Shown here piece by piece: positions 1 through 8,889 of a stretch of 64,000 bases of DNA. Position 1 is the first letter of the stretch, and each line of letters starts with the position of its first letter. The notes below the pieces were generated by a model. The model was not told the origin of the DNA. It did no database searches and worked only from the letters and a program-made list of their open reading frames with translations. Source of the stretch: CAMLHP01 sp035712285 (GTDB lineage: Bacteria; Gemmatimonadota; Gemmatimonadetes; Gemmatimonadales; GWC2-71-9); the NCBI GenBank assembly GCA_035712285.1, contig DASTBA010000084.1:3450-67449 (forward strand). The letters are read 5' to 3'. The position numbers were made by a program, and so were the translations under genes.

Positions 1-1021
1 TCCGGGTGGTGCGCCTCACCGCTTCGACAAAGGCCCGTGCGTGGTCAGGCGGAGTATCCGGAAGAATGCCATGGCCGAGATTGGCGATGTGCGGCGCGTC
101 AGCGAATGTGCGCAGCATCGCTTCCGTCCGCCGCTCGATTTCCGCAACCGGCGCGTAGAGTGCGGATGGATCCAGGTTGCCCTGGCGGCAGAGCGGGCGG
201 CCGGACGGAGACTTCAGCAGAGGGGGCTGCTCGGTCTGCCAGTCCACACCGGCGACGTCGGCACCCGTCACCCGCATGGTTTCGCCGAGGAGTGCGCCCG
301 CACCCGGCGTGAACACGATGACCGGCACACCAGCTCCGCGCGCATGTGCCGCAGCGCGCGCCAGTGCCGGCAGCACGAACCGGCGGTACTCCGCCGGCGC
401 CACCGCGCCGGCCCACGACTCGAACAGCTGCACCACGCTCGCCCCAGCCTTCGCCTGCTCCACGAGATGCGTTCCCACGGCGTCGGCCAGCATCTCGAGA
501 AGCGCCACGGCGGATGCCGGATCCTCGGCCAGCAATCGTCTCACGCGGGCGAATTGCCGGCTGCCCCCGCCCTCGACCATGTAGGCGAGCAGCGTCCACG
601 GGCCACCGGCAAAGCCGATGACCGGCACTTGTCCCTGAAGCTCCCGGACCGTGAGACGGATCGCCTCGTACACGTACGTGAGCGCGGATGGATCGAACGG
701 CCGGAGGCGCCGGTCACCCACGCCGGCGAGCGGCTCGGGAAACCTCGGGCCGGAGCCTTCCTCGATGACCAGCTGGAGGCCAAGGGATTCGGGAATGACG
801 AGGATATCACTGAAGATGATGGCGGCATCCACACCGACGCTCTGTACCGGCTGGATCGTGACCTCGGCCGCGAGTTCCGGTGTCCGCACCATCGTGAGAA
901 AATCATGGCGCGCGCGCACGGCCCGGTACTCGGGCAGATAGCGTCCGGCCTGGCGCATCATCCACACCGGGGGCCGGGGAACCGGTTCGCCCCTGATGGT
1001 ACGAAGCAGGAGGTCGTTCAT
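1..1021 (-). CDS. hemE: Uroporphyrinogen decarboxylase (3' end outside window)
   Basis: The enzyme removes the four acetate carboxyls of uroporphyrinogen III to give coproporphyrinogen III in the cytosol. The frame opens MNDLLLRTIRGEPV and has the family signature PVWMMRQAGRYLPEYR at residues 18-33, then IIFSDILVIPESLG, GFAGGPWTLLAYMVEGG and, near the edge, IANLGHGILPDTP. About 340 residues are visible against a usual 340-350, so only a few codons are missing at the left edge. The ATG overlaps the hemD stop by four bases (ATGA), which makes it the last visible gene of the hemB-L-G-C-D-E operon. Confidence 0.96.
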   Translation of the reverse strand, partial: MNDLLLRTIRGEPVPRPPVWMMRQAGRYLPEYRAVRARHDFLTMVRTPELAAEVTIQPVQSVGVDAAIIFSDILVIPESLGLQLVIEEGSGPRFPEPLAGVGDRRLRPFDPSALTYVYEAIRLTVRELQGQVPVIGFAGGPWTLLAYMVEGGGSRQFARVRRLLAEDPASAVALLEMLADAVGTHLVEQAKAGASVVQLFESWAGAVAPAEYRRFVLPALARAAAHARGAGVPVIVFTPGAGALLGETMRVTGADVAGVDWQTEQPPLLKSPSGRPLCRQGNLDPSALYAPVAEIERRTEAMLRTFADAPHIANLGHGILPDTPPDHARAFVEAVRRTTR

Positions 1022-1764
1022 GTTCGATGCGAGACCGGGAAGACGTTGAGTACCCCGTGCAGTGCCTGCAAGAGCGATGGGACCGTGGGCTCGAGCGACA
1101 CCGCGGCTGGAGACCATCCGGCGGCCTGCGCCGCCGCCGCGGTGATCGGTCCGAGCGTGACCAGCAGGGGCCGTTGTCCCGGCGTGACGGCGCCGGCCAG
1201 CGCCTCCACCACGGCGCCGCTTCCGGCAACGAGCACATCCCCGCTGGCGGCGGCGTGCCGGAGGGCGGCCGCGCCGGCCACGACGGCCCGATAGCACGCC
1301 AGCTCATCCACCAGCACCCCGGCGGCGCGAAGGGCGCGCGGCAGCTCGGTCCGGTGCCGCTCCCCGCAGGGGAAGAGCACGGGGCCGCGCACACCGGCCT
1401 GCAGCATCATCCGGGCAAGCTCGGCGGCCGACCCGTCAGGAGCGGGCGATTCGACGCAGTGGAGCGGCGTGAACCGGCGAAGTTCGGTCACCGATCCGGG
1501 CCCGGTCACCCACACCGCCGGCGGCCTGATGCCGGCCCGTGCGACGGCAGCGGCGAACAGCGACGCGGCGTGCCGCGACGTAATGGCAACCGATCCGTAA
1601 CTCCCCAGCCGCGCAACGGCGGCCACGAGGGCCTGTCCGCCATCGGGCTCCTCGAATTCGAGAAGCGGCAGGTGCACCCAGTCGGCACCGAGCTTCCCGA
1701 GCGACTGGTCGAGGCCATCGAGCGTGCCGCGGCTCAGCGTGATCACCAGTCGCGGAATGCTCAT
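1018..1764 (-). CDS. hemD: Uroporphyrinogen-III synthase
   Basis: This 248-residue protein is the expected size for the enzyme that cyclises hydroxymethylbilane with inversion of ring D. HemD is poorly conserved in sequence. The call rests on the N-terminal strand RLVITLSRG, the segment SVAITSRHAASLFAAA (typical of the substrate cleft), the later stretch VLVAGSGAVVEALAG, and the position between hemC and hemE. It overlaps hemC upstream and hemE downstream by four bases each, so translation is probably coupled. No signal peptide or membrane segment is seen. Confidence 0.9.
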   Translation of the reverse strand: MSIPRLVITLSRGTLDGLDQSLGKLGADWVHLPLLEFEEPDGGQALVAAVARLGSYGSVAITSRHAASLFAAAVARAGIRPPAVWVTGPGSVTELRRFTPLHCVESPAPDGSAAELARMMLQAGVRGPVLFPCGERHRTELPRALRAAGVLVDELACYRAVVAGAAALRHAAASGDVLVAGSGAVVEALAGAVTPGQRPLLVTLGPITAAAAQAAGWSPAAVSLEPTVPSLLQALHGVLNVFPVSHRT

Positions 1765-2705
1765 GATGGCATCCCGAACGGTGCGCGTGACGCCTCCACC
1801 AGCTCTCCGGCGCCGCGCGCCATGAGCCGGCCGGCCACTTCGCGTCCCGCGGCGGCCGCATCGTCCAACGGGTCCACGACCGCCGTTTCCTCGATCAGCT
1901 GCCGCCCATCGAGCGACAACACCCGCGCGCGCAGATACAGGGTGCCGCCCGCCTCCTCGGCGATGGCGGCAATCGGCGCATGACAGCCGCCTTCCAGCGT
2001 CGCAAGCACGGCCCGCTCGGCCGCCACCGCTCGCGCGATATCGGGACGATCCAGCGCGCGCGCCAGTGCGGCACGGAGCGCGGAATCCTCCCCCCGCGCG
2101 GTCACGGCGAGCGCACCCTGCCCCGGCGCCGGCAGCATGAGATCGAGCGGGAGCCGCTCCGTGATCCGGGTGGTGAGGTCCAGTCGCTCGAGGCCGGCCG
2201 CCGCGAGCACGATCGCTGCCCAGGACGGCATTGCATCGAGCCGGCCGATCCGGGTCTCGACGTTGCCGCGCAGATCCGGCACGGTCAGATCGGGACGGGC
2301 GTGCAGCAGCTGCGCCCGCCGACGCAGACTGCTGGTGGCAACGATGGAGCCGGCCGGCAGGTCCCGCAGCGCCAGGCTGCTCCGCCCCACCAGCGCGTCC
2401 CGCGGGTCGGCCCGTCCCGGAACCGCGACGAGCGCCACCCCTTCCGGGAGCGTTGTCGGCAGGTCCTTGAGCGAATGCACGGCCAGATCGATGCGGCCGT
2501 CCAGCAGCGCCTCGTCAAGCTGGCGCGTGAAGAGGGCGCGATCCCCGATCCGCGGCAGCGGCACGTCGGTGACGAGATCGCCGGTGGTGCGGATCGGTAC
2601 CGGCTCGCTCTCGATGCCCGCCGTCCGCAGGAGCTCGGCCACATGCGCGGTCTGCCAGCGAGCCAGGCGGCTGGCCCGCGTCCCGATGCGCACGGGGCCC
2701 GTCAT
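1761..2705 (-). CDS. hemC: Porphobilinogen deaminase (hydroxymethylbilane synthase)
   Basis: The enzyme joins four porphobilinogens into hydroxymethylbilane. The 314-residue protein starts with the family pattern IGTRASRLARWQT and contains LAVHSLKDLPT near residue 80, SSLRRRAQL near 125, and LEGGCHAPIAA, where Cys241 should carry the dipyrromethane cofactor. Length and motifs are normal. The ATG overlaps the hemG stop by four bases, and its own stop overlaps hemD. Confidence 0.97.
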   Translation of the reverse strand: MTGPVRIGTRASRLARWQTAHVAELLRTAGIESEPVPIRTTGDLVTDVPLPRIGDRALFTRQLDEALLDGRIDLAVHSLKDLPTTLPEGVALVAVPGRADPRDALVGRSSLALRDLPAGSIVATSSLRRRAQLLHARPDLTVPDLRGNVETRIGRLDAMPSWAAIVLAAAGLERLDLTTRITERLPLDLMLPAPGQGALAVTARGEDSALRAALARALDRPDIARAVAAERAVLATLEGGCHAPIAAIAEEAGGTLYLRARVLSLDGRQLIEETAVVDPLDDAAAAGREVAGRLMARGAGELVEASRAPFGMPS

Positions 2706-4045
2706 GCGGCCACCATCGCGCCGGTCCGCGCCGCTGCCGCAAGGCCACTCTCGAGGGCGTTCGTCACCCCGGTACCGCGCTGCCAGGCACCGGCCAGCAC
2801 CAGCCCGGGAAAATCATGCTCGACCTGGGCTGCCGTCCGCAGCCGTTCCGCGTGCTCCAGGTCCGGCTGCGGGATCCCCAGCGGAAAGCGGGTCGCGCAC
2901 GCCAGCCGCGGAGCTCCCCGGATGCCAAGCAACGGGGTGAGTTCCCGGATGGCGGTGGCGACGATCGCATCGGGATCCTGCGAGACGATCTCCGGCCGGC
3001 GGATGCCGCCCAGAAATGCGGTGAGGAGAACATGATCCGGCGGCGCGCGGTGCCCATGCACGGCGGACGAGTATGCGACGCCGAGCAGCGCCAGGCCTTC
3101 CTCGTGCGGAACGAGAAACCCGAGGCCGCCGGGCTCGCGCTTCAGGGCGCGCCGCGCGTAACCCAGCGCGACGGTTGCCACCGGCGCATGCGGCAGCTGG
3201 GTGAGGCGACCCCAGTCCGGTGGCAGCGCCGCAGCTCGCAGGATTCCCTTCAGGGCATGGGGAGGCACGGCCAGCACGACGGCATCGGTGCTGATTCGCA
3301 ACCCGGAGTCGGACTCGACGCGCCAGCCGCCGCCGTCCGCCACGACGCCGGTGACCTTCGCCGGGCACTGAACCGGGCGGGCAAGGCGGGAGCACAGTCC
3401 GGTCACCAGGTCCGACATGCCGTCGGGGAAGCTCCACAGGCCGGCGGGCGGGCGCCGCGCCGCGAGCTGGGACCGGATGAGCGACGGGTACTGGCGGTCA
3501 GCCGCGTAGAGCCGCGGGAATGCATGTTCAGCGGAGAGTGTGTCGGGATCGCCGGCATAGATGCCGGCCTGGAACGCATCGCCCAATACAGCCAGCGCCT
3601 CGGTCCCGAAGCGGCGCCGCACCAGTGCCGCATAGGAGCGCTCGCTGGTGGCCGGCCGCCGCGGCACCAGCGCCTCGGAGAGGAACCGGAGCTTGCCTCG
3701 CCCGCTGAGGAGGCCGGAGCGCAGGAACTCCCCCGGACTGCGCGGCACCTCGGCGAGGCCACCGCGATGCACCACCCAGCGTCGCCGCGCGGCCGGTGCG
3801 GCTTCGATGCGCCGGTTCCAGACCCCGGACACCTCGAGCAATTCCATCACGGCGGCGCCCGGTGTCGTCATCGTGGCGGGCCCCCGTTCGACCAGGAATC
3901 CGTCGCACCACGCACTCGCCACCATCCCGCCCGGCGCCTCTGCAGCCTCGATCACCTGGACCTGTGCACCGGCCTGCTGAAGGGAGACCGCCGCAGCGAG
4001 CCCGCTCAGGCCGGCCCCGACGACGACCACGTCCGGGGAGATCAC
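2702..4045 (-). CDS. hemG: Protoporphyrinogen/coproporphyrinogen oxidase, HemY-type flavoprotein
   Basis: This is an oxygen-dependent FAD enzyme of late haem synthesis. I start it at GTG 4045, which overlaps the hemL stop as GTGA and gives 447 residues beginning VISPDVVVVGAGLSGL, an immediate Rossmann FAD motif (GAGLSG, residues 10-15) followed by VIEAAEAPGG. A longer frame reaches an ATG at 4336, but that extension lies inside hemL and has no family features. The C-terminus GTGVTNALESGLAAA is the second FAD-contact region. Whether the substrate is copro- or protoporphyrinogen cannot be told from sequence alone, and no ferrochelatase is visible here. Confidence 0.93.
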   Translation of the reverse strand: MISPDVVVVGAGLSGLAAAVSLQQAGAQVQVIEAAEAPGGMVASAWCDGFLVERGPATMTTPGAAVMELLEVSGVWNRRIEAAPAARRRWVVHRGGLAEVPRSPGEFLRSGLLSGRGKLRFLSEALVPRRPATSERSYAALVRRRFGTEALAVLGDAFQAGIYAGDPDTLSAEHAFPRLYAADRQYPSLIRSQLAARRPPAGLWSFPDGMSDLVTGLCSRLARPVQCPAKVTGVVADGGGWRVESDSGLRISTDAVVLAVPPHALKGILRAAALPPDWGRLTQLPHAPVATVALGYARRALKREPGGLGFLVPHEEGLALLGVAYSSAVHGHRAPPDHVLLTAFLGGIRRPEIVSQDPDAIVATAIRELTPLLGIRGAPRLACATRFPLGIPQPDLEHAERLRTAAQVEHDFPGLVLAGAWQRGTGVTNALESGLAAAARTGAMVAA

Positions 4046-5349
4046 TGCAAGGCGATCCGCACGGCGCGCCGGAAGTGCTCGAGCTCCGCGTCGCCATGCA
4101 CCGTGGATGCGAACCAGGCCTCGAAGGGTGACGGCGGGAGATAGACGCCGGCGTCGAGCATGGCGTGGAAGAAGCGCGCATAGGCCGCGCGCGAGGCCGC
4201 CTGCACATCGGCGAAGTTCCGGACCGGAGTCTCGCAGAAAAACGGCGTGAACATGGTGCCGGCCCGTTGCACCGTCAGCGGTACGCCCCGCTCGTGCGCC
4301 ACCTCCACAAGCACCGCGCACGCCGCGCTGGCCCACTGCTCCGCTCCGGCCCAGGCGCCCGGCTCCGCCGAGATGTCGAGTGTCGCGAGCCCCGCGGCCA
4401 TCGCCACCGGATTCCCCGAGAGGGTTCCGGCCTGGTAGACCGGCCCGGCAGGAGCGACCAGCTCCATGATCTCGCGGCGCCCGCCGTAGGCCGCCGCGGG
4501 AAACCCACCGCCGATCACCTTGCCGACCGTCGTGAGATCGGGCACCACGCCGAACCGGCCCTGTGCACCGCGCGGATGCACTCTCCAGCCGGTCATGACT
4601 TCGTCGAACACCAGCAATGCACCGGCCCGGCGGGTGATGCGGCGCAACCCGTCCAGGAACCCCGGGTCGGGAGGCACCACGCCCATGTTCCCCGCCACCG
4701 GCTCCACCAGTACCGCCGCGACCCGGTCTCCCGAGGACGCGAAGAGCGCTTCCATCGCCGTGAGCGCATTGAACGGAACAACCCAGGTATCCGCCGCCGC
4801 GCCCGCGGTCACGCCGGGGCTGTCAGGCAGCGAGAGCGACGCCACGCCGGAGCCCGCCGCGACGAGAAGCGCGTCACCGTGGCCGTGATAGCATCCCTCG
4901 AATTTCACGATACCGTTCCGCCCGGTGGCTGCGCGGGCCACGCGAACGGCACTCATCACCGCCTCGGTCCCGCTGCTGACGAAGCGCACCAGCTCCATCG
5001 AGGGCATCGTGTCGCGGATCCGTTCGGCCAGCTCGACTTCAAGCTCGTGCGGCGCGCCGAACGAGCTTCCGCGATCCACCGCCGCGCGCACCCGCTCGAT
5101 CACCCTCGGATGGGCGTGGCCGGCCAGCAGGGGGCCCCACGAGAGCACCAGGTCGAGCAGGCGGTTCCCGTCCACGTCGGTGAGCCACGCCCCCTCGCCG
5201 CGTGCGAGGAATCGTGGCGCGCCGCCAACCGCCCCGAAGGCTCGCACCGGGCTGCTGACACCGCCCGGCAAGATCCGCCGCGCCCGCTCGAACAGCTCGA
5301 CGCTCCGGCTGGCGCCCGTTGCGGCCGTCACGAGGCCCCGTCCAGCCAT
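4042..5349 (-). CDS. hemL: Glutamate-1-semialdehyde 2,1-aminomutase
   Basis: This PLP enzyme makes 5-aminolevulinate from glutamate-1-semialdehyde, so the organism uses the C5 pathway. Visible motifs are GGVSSPVRAFGAVGG, RFVSSGTEAVMSAVRVAR, the PLP-contact VFDEVMTGWRV and the Schiff-base lysine in TTVGKVIGGGFPAAAYGG (Lys277). The ATG at 5349 gives 435 residues. An in-frame GTG at 5331 overlaps the hemB stop as GTGA and is an equally good start (429 residues), matching the GTGA habit of this operon. The partner hemA (glutamyl-tRNA reductase) is not in the window. Confidence 0.96.
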   Translation of the reverse strand: MAGRGLVTAATGASRSVELFERARRILPGGVSSPVRAFGAVGGAPRFLARGEGAWLTDVDGNRLLDLVLSWGPLLAGHAHPRVIERVRAAVDRGSSFGAPHELEVELAERIRDTMPSMELVRFVSSGTEAVMSAVRVARAATGRNGIVKFEGCYHGHGDALLVAAGSGVASLSLPDSPGVTAGAAADTWVVPFNALTAMEALFASSGDRVAAVLVEPVAGNMGVVPPDPGFLDGLRRITRRAGALLVFDEVMTGWRVHPRGAQGRFGVVPDLTTVGKVIGGGFPAAAYGGRREIMELVAPAGPVYQAGTLSGNPVAMAAGLATLDISAEPGAWAGAEQWASAACAVLVEVAHERGVPLTVQRAGTMFTPFFCETPVRNFADVQAASRAAYARFFHAMLDAGVYLPPSPFEAWFASTVHGDAELEHFRRAVRIALQ

Positions 5350-6317
5350 GCGGCCGCCTCGACGGCGTGATACGTGATGATCGCGTCCGCGCCCGCGCGA
5401 CGCATGCCGACCAGGGTCTCCAGGACCACCCGGCGCTCGTCCAGCCAGCCGGCGGCGGCGGCGGCCTTGATCATCGCGTATTCGCCGCTCACGCTATACG
5501 CCACGAGCGGCAGGACGGTCTGGTCCCGAACCTGCCGGAGCACATCCAGATAGGCGAGCGCCGGCTTGACCATCAGCAGGTCGGCGCCCTCGGCCTCGTC
5601 CATGGCGGCCTCCGCGAGCGCCTCGCGGGCATTGGCGGGGTCCATCTGGTACTGGCGCCGGTCGCCGAACGAGGGGGCGCTTCCCGCCGCATCGCGGAAG
5701 GGACCGTAGAAGGCACTGGCATACTTCACGGCGTAGCTGAGGATGGCGCAGTCCGCGCGGTCCGCGGCATCGAGACCGCGCCGGATGGCCCCGACCATCC
5801 CGTCCATCATGGCGCTTGGCGCCACGATGTCGGCCCCGGCCGAGGCGTGACTCACCGCCACCCGCGCAAGCACGTCGAGCGTCGCATCGTTGTCCACGGC
5901 GCCATTCCGGATCACGCCGCAGTGCCCGTGCGCGGTGTATTCACAGCAGCAGACATCGGTGATGAGCGTGAGCTGGCGAAACTCCGTGCGCAGCAGCCGG
6001 AGGGCCTGCTGCACGATGCCGTCGTCGGCCCAGTTCTCCGAGCCGGCTTCATCCTTGCGCGCGGGAATCCCGAACAGCAGCACGGAGCCGATCCCTGCCC
6101 CGGCGGCGCGACGGACCGCGTCCCGGAGCGCGTCATCCACCGAGAGCTGGTGAACCCCGGGCATGGAGGGGACCGGACGGCGCACCCCCTGTCCATGGCA
6201 GACGAAGAGGGGCAGGATCAGGCGGGAGGGCTGGAGTTCGGCTTCCCGGGCAAGCGAGCGGAGCGTTTCGGTGCGGCGAAGCCGGCGGGGCCTGGCCGCT
6301 GGATAAGTTCGAGACAC
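5328..6317 (-). CDS. hemB: Porphobilinogen synthase (5-aminolevulinate dehydratase)
   Basis: The enzyme condenses two 5-aminolevulinates into porphobilinogen. I choose GTG 6317 (VSRTYPAARPRR), giving 329 residues, the usual length. Upstream in-frame ATGs at 6359 and 6473 would add residues the family lacks. The catalytic zinc cysteines are in DVCCCEYTAHGHCG. The two Schiff-base lysines are in SYAVKYASAFYGPF and LLMVKPALAYLD. It is the first gene of the haem operon. There is no Shine-Dalgarno before the GTG, but a TACCCT hexamer lies six bases upstream, suggesting a leaderless message. Confidence 0.95.
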   Translation of the reverse strand: MSRTYPAARPRRLRRTETLRSLAREAELQPSRLILPLFVCHGQGVRRPVPSMPGVHQLSVDDALRDAVRRAAGAGIGSVLLFGIPARKDEAGSENWADDGIVQQALRLLRTEFRQLTLITDVCCCEYTAHGHCGVIRNGAVDNDATLDVLARVAVSHASAGADIVAPSAMMDGMVGAIRRGLDAADRADCAILSYAVKYASAFYGPFRDAAGSAPSFGDRRQYQMDPANAREALAEAAMDEAEGADLLMVKPALAYLDVLRQVRDQTVLPLVAYSVSGEYAMIKAAAAAGWLDERRVVLETLVGMRRAGADAIITYHAVEAAAWLDGAS

Positions 6318-6323
6318 GGGCGA

Positions 6324-6352
6324 AGGGTAGGGCCAGGGCGCCCGGATGAAAA
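6324..6352 (-). promoter_or_regulatory. Probable hemB promoter (leaderless type)
   Basis: On the minus strand TTTTCA (6352-6347) and TACCCT (6329-6324) are separated by 17 bases. The second hexamer ends six bases before the GTG, so transcription would start at or next to the start codon. Both boxes are weak matches to the sigma-70 consensus (4/6 and 3/6). Confidence 0.4.
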
Positions 6353-6454
6353 TCCGAAGCATTACGGACAGTCCGGCACTCCAACCCCTTGCCGTGCGGC
6401 AGGTTACCGGACATCCGCCGGTCGGGGCGCCGGAATGGGCCTGGGTGCAATCGC

Positions 6455-6483
6455 TTGTCCGGACCGGCCCCACCTTTTACTTT
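6455..6483 (+). promoter_or_regulatory. Probable promoter of the sphingolipid-type operon
   Basis: TTGTCC (6455-6460) and TACTTT (6478-6483) are spaced by 17 bases, about 60 bases before the GTG at 6551. It lies divergent to hemB in a 233-base intergenic region. No other structure stands out there. Confidence 0.35.
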
Positions 6484-6550
6484 AAACCGTTCTGTAACAA
6501 GATGATGTGGGGTTGCCTGCCCTCCTCACACTTTTCTCCGTCGAGGCCCA

Positions 6551-7753
6551 GTGGATACGCAGACGCTTCAACACATTGCGCTCTTCGACAAGTGCCGGCA
6601 GTTCACCAAGGCGCGCGAGATCCAGGCGGCGGGGCTCTACCCGTACTTCAAGCCGATCTCCGAGTCCGAGGACACGGTCGTCACCATCGAGGGCAAGAAG
6701 CGGATCATGCTCGGCTCGAACAACTACCTCGGGCTGACGCACCACCCCCAGGTCCTGGACGCCGCCCAGCGCGCCCTGCACCGCTATGGCTCCGGCTGCA
6801 CCGGCAGCCGCTTCCTCAACGGCACCCTGGACCTGCACGGGCAGCTCGAGAATGCCCTGGCGGAGTTTCTGGGCAAGGAAGACTGCCTCGTCTTCTCCAC
6901 CGGGTACAATGCCAATCTCGGCCTCATCAGCGCCCTCGTGGGCCGGGGCGAGATGGTCTTCCTCGACAAGCTGGACCACGCGTCCATCGTGGACGGCGCC
7001 AAGATGTCGTTCGGCGAGACCGATCGCTTCAACCATGGCGACCTGACCGGGCTGGAGCGGAAGCTGGAACGGGCCGGCGCCCGCGGCTCGCTCATCGTGG
7101 TGGACGGCGTCTACTCGATGGAAGGCGACATCGCGGACGTGCCGGGCCTGCTGCGCGTCGCGCGGAAGTTCGGCGCCGCGCTGGCGGTGGACGATGCACA
7201 CGCGCTCGGTGTTCTCGGCCCGAACGGCGATGGCACCGCCGCGCACTTCGGGATGACCGACGACGTGGACATCATCGCCGGGACGTTCTCCAAGTCGCTG
7301 GCCTCCATCGGCGGGTTCATCGCCGGGGCGGAGCCGGTCATCCACTTCATCCGCCACAACAGCCGGCCGCTCATCTTCACCGCCTCGCTGCCGCCGGCGA
7401 ACACCGCGGGCGTGCTCGCGGCGCTGGCCGTGCTGCAGCAGGAGCCGGAACGCCGCGACGCGCTCTGGGCCAACACCCGCCGGCTGCACGAGGGCTTCCG
7501 CTCGCTCGGCTTCGAGATCGGGACCACGGAGACGCCCATCGTCCCGGTGCTGGTCGGCACGATGGAGCGGACCTTCGTGATGTGGCGGAAGCTGTTCGAT
7601 GCCGGCGTGTTCACCAACCCGGTCATGCCGCCGGCGGTGCCGCCTTCGCAGTGCCGGCTCCGGACCAGCGTCATGGCCACGCACACCTTCGACCAGATTG
7701 ATTTCTGCCTGGAGCAGTTTGCCACGATCGGCCGGGAGCTGGGGGTCGTCTGA
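6551..7753 (+). CDS. Alpha-oxoamine synthase, probably serine palmitoyltransferase-like
   Basis: This cytosolic PLP enzyme condenses an amino acid with an acyl thioester and releases CO2. The 400-residue protein shows the family pattern NNYLGLTHHP, GSGCTGSRFLNGTLDLH, the PLP-contact DDAHALGVLG and the lysine in GTFSKSLASIGGF. Close relatives include KBL (glycine acetyltransferase), BioF and bacterial serine palmitoyltransferase. The sequence alone does not separate them. The three coupled genes behind it (N-acyltransferase, NAD-dependent reductase, PAP2 enzyme) favour 3-ketosphinganine synthesis, and there is no threonine dehydrogenase or biotin gene nearby. It starts with GTG and has only a weak upstream GAGG. 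Confidence 0.85.
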   Translation: MDTQTLQHIALFDKCRQFTKAREIQAAGLYPYFKPISESEDTVVTIEGKKRIMLGSNNYLGLTHHPQVLDAAQRALHRYGSGCTGSRFLNGTLDLHGQLENALAEFLGKEDCLVFSTGYNANLGLISALVGRGEMVFLDKLDHASIVDGAKMSFGETDRFNHGDLTGLERKLERAGARGSLIVVDGVYSMEGDIADVPGLLRVARKFGAALAVDDAHALGVLGPNGDGTAAHFGMTDDVDIIAGTFSKSLASIGGFIAGAEPVIHFIRHNSRPLIFTASLPPANTAGVLAALAVLQQEPERRDALWANTRRLHEGFRSLGFEIGTTETPIVPVLVGTMERTFVMWRKLFDAGVFTNPVMPPAVPPSQCRLRTSVMATHTFDQIDFCLEQFATIGRELGVV

Positions 7754-8889
7754 GCACCCTTACCCTGCGCACGGCAGAGACCCCGAAGGATCTCAGGCAA
7801 TTCATTGATCTCCCCTACCGGCTGCACCAGCGGGACCCGCTCTGGGTCCCGCCGTTGCGTCGGGACGTGGCCTTGCTGCTGGACCGCCGGAAGAATCCCT
7901 TCTTCGAGCATGCGGAAGCCGCCTACTTCCTTGCCGAGCGCGACGGCATGGTGGTGGGGCGGATCGCGGCCATCGCCAACCGGCTCCACAACGAAACGCA
8001 CCACGACAAGGTCGGCTTCTTCGGGTTCTTCGAATGCGAGGATCGCCAGGAGACCGCCGATGCGCTCTTCGGCCGCGCCGGCGCCTGGCTCCGGGAGCGC
8101 GGGTTCGACACCATGCGCGGCCCGGCGTCCTTCTCCGTGAACGACGAGTGCGGGCTGCTGGTGGACGGTTTCGACACGCCGCCCGCGCTCATGATGCCGC
8201 ACAATCCGCCATACTATGTGCAGCTGGTCGAGCGGGCGGGCTTCACGAGCGCCGAGCGCCTGCTGGCCTATCAGGGGGGCGACCCCGCCCTGAAGGAGCG
8301 GCGGCCGGCGCCCGAGCGCCTGTCGCGGGCCGTGGGCATCATGCGGGAACGGATGGGGATCACGGTGCGCCCGCTCGATCTCAAGCGCTTCGACCAGGAA
8401 GTGGACACGATCAAGCGGATCTACAACGCCGCCTGGGAGAAGAACTGGGGCTTCGTCCCCATGACCGAGGCGGAGATCGATCACCTCGCGAAGCAGTTCC
8501 GGCCCGTGGTCATGCCGGAGCTGGTGGGCATGGCGGAAAAGGACGGCGAGGTCGTGGGGTTCGGGCTGGCGCTGCCGGACCTGAACCAGGTCTTCATCCA
8601 CAACCGGCGTGGCTACCTGCTTCCCGTGCTGCCGCGCCTCCTCTGGTCCCTCAAGACCGGGAAGATCCGGCGCATCCGCATTCCGCTGCTGGGGATCCTG
8701 CCGGCGTACCGCGGCAAGGGGCTGGATGCCGTGCTGTATCACTACATCTGGACCAATGGCCAGCGCATCGGCATGCGCTGGGGCGAGGCCGGCTGGATTC
8801 TCGAGGAGAACACCGCCATGAACCTGGGCCTCGAGAAGATGGGCTTCAGCGTCTACAAGACCTACCGGCTGTACGATCGCCCGCTGTGA
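7750..8889 (+). CDS. GNAT-like N-acyltransferase, candidate bacterial ceramide synthase (bCerS)
   Basis: The conserved reading frame begins right at the stop of the preceding gene and reads STLTLRTAETPKDLRQF, LPYRLHQRDPLWVPPLR, then KNPFFEHAEAAYFLAERDG and VGFFGFFECE, and ends in a GNAT-like fold (GILPAYRGKGLDAVLYHY). It has no ATG, GTG or TTG until a TTG at 7855, which would delete about 35 well-formed residues. A CTG at 7750 overlaps the upstream stop as CTGA, exactly like the ATGA/GTGA overlaps elsewhere, so I propose CTG as the start (379 residues). In Caulobacter a GNAT-type protein, bCerS, N-acylates the sphingoid intermediate. The assignment here is by family look and operon context. 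Confidence 0.75.
   Translation: MSTLTLRTAETPKDLRQFIDLPYRLHQRDPLWVPPLRRDVALLLDRRKNPFFEHAEAAYFLAERDGMVVGRIAAIANRLHNETHHDKVGFFGFFECEDRQETADALFGRAGAWLRERGFDTMRGPASFSVNDECGLLVDGFDTPPALMMPHNPPYYVQLVERAGFTSAERLLAYQGGDPALKERRPAPERLSRAVGIMRERMGITVRPLDLKRFDQEVDTIKRIYNAAWEKNWGFVPMTEAEIDHLAKQFRPVVMPELVGMAEKDGEVVGFGLALPDLNQVFIHNRRGYLLPVLPRLLWSLKTGKIRRIRIPLLGILPAYRGKGLDAVLYHYIWTNGQRIGMRWGEAGWILEENTAMNLGLEKMGFSVYKTYRLYDRPL

Noticed and set aside
2702..4336. Longer hemG starting at ATG 4336
   Set aside because: The extra 97 residues lie in hemL, are arginine-rich and have no counterpart in the family. GTG 4045 puts the FAD motif at the N-terminus.
6551..7753. Glycine C-acetyltransferase (kbl) of threonine breakdown
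   Set aside because: Family membership fits, but there is no threonine dehydrogenase nearby and the coupled genes point to sphingolipid synthesis. The specificity remains open.
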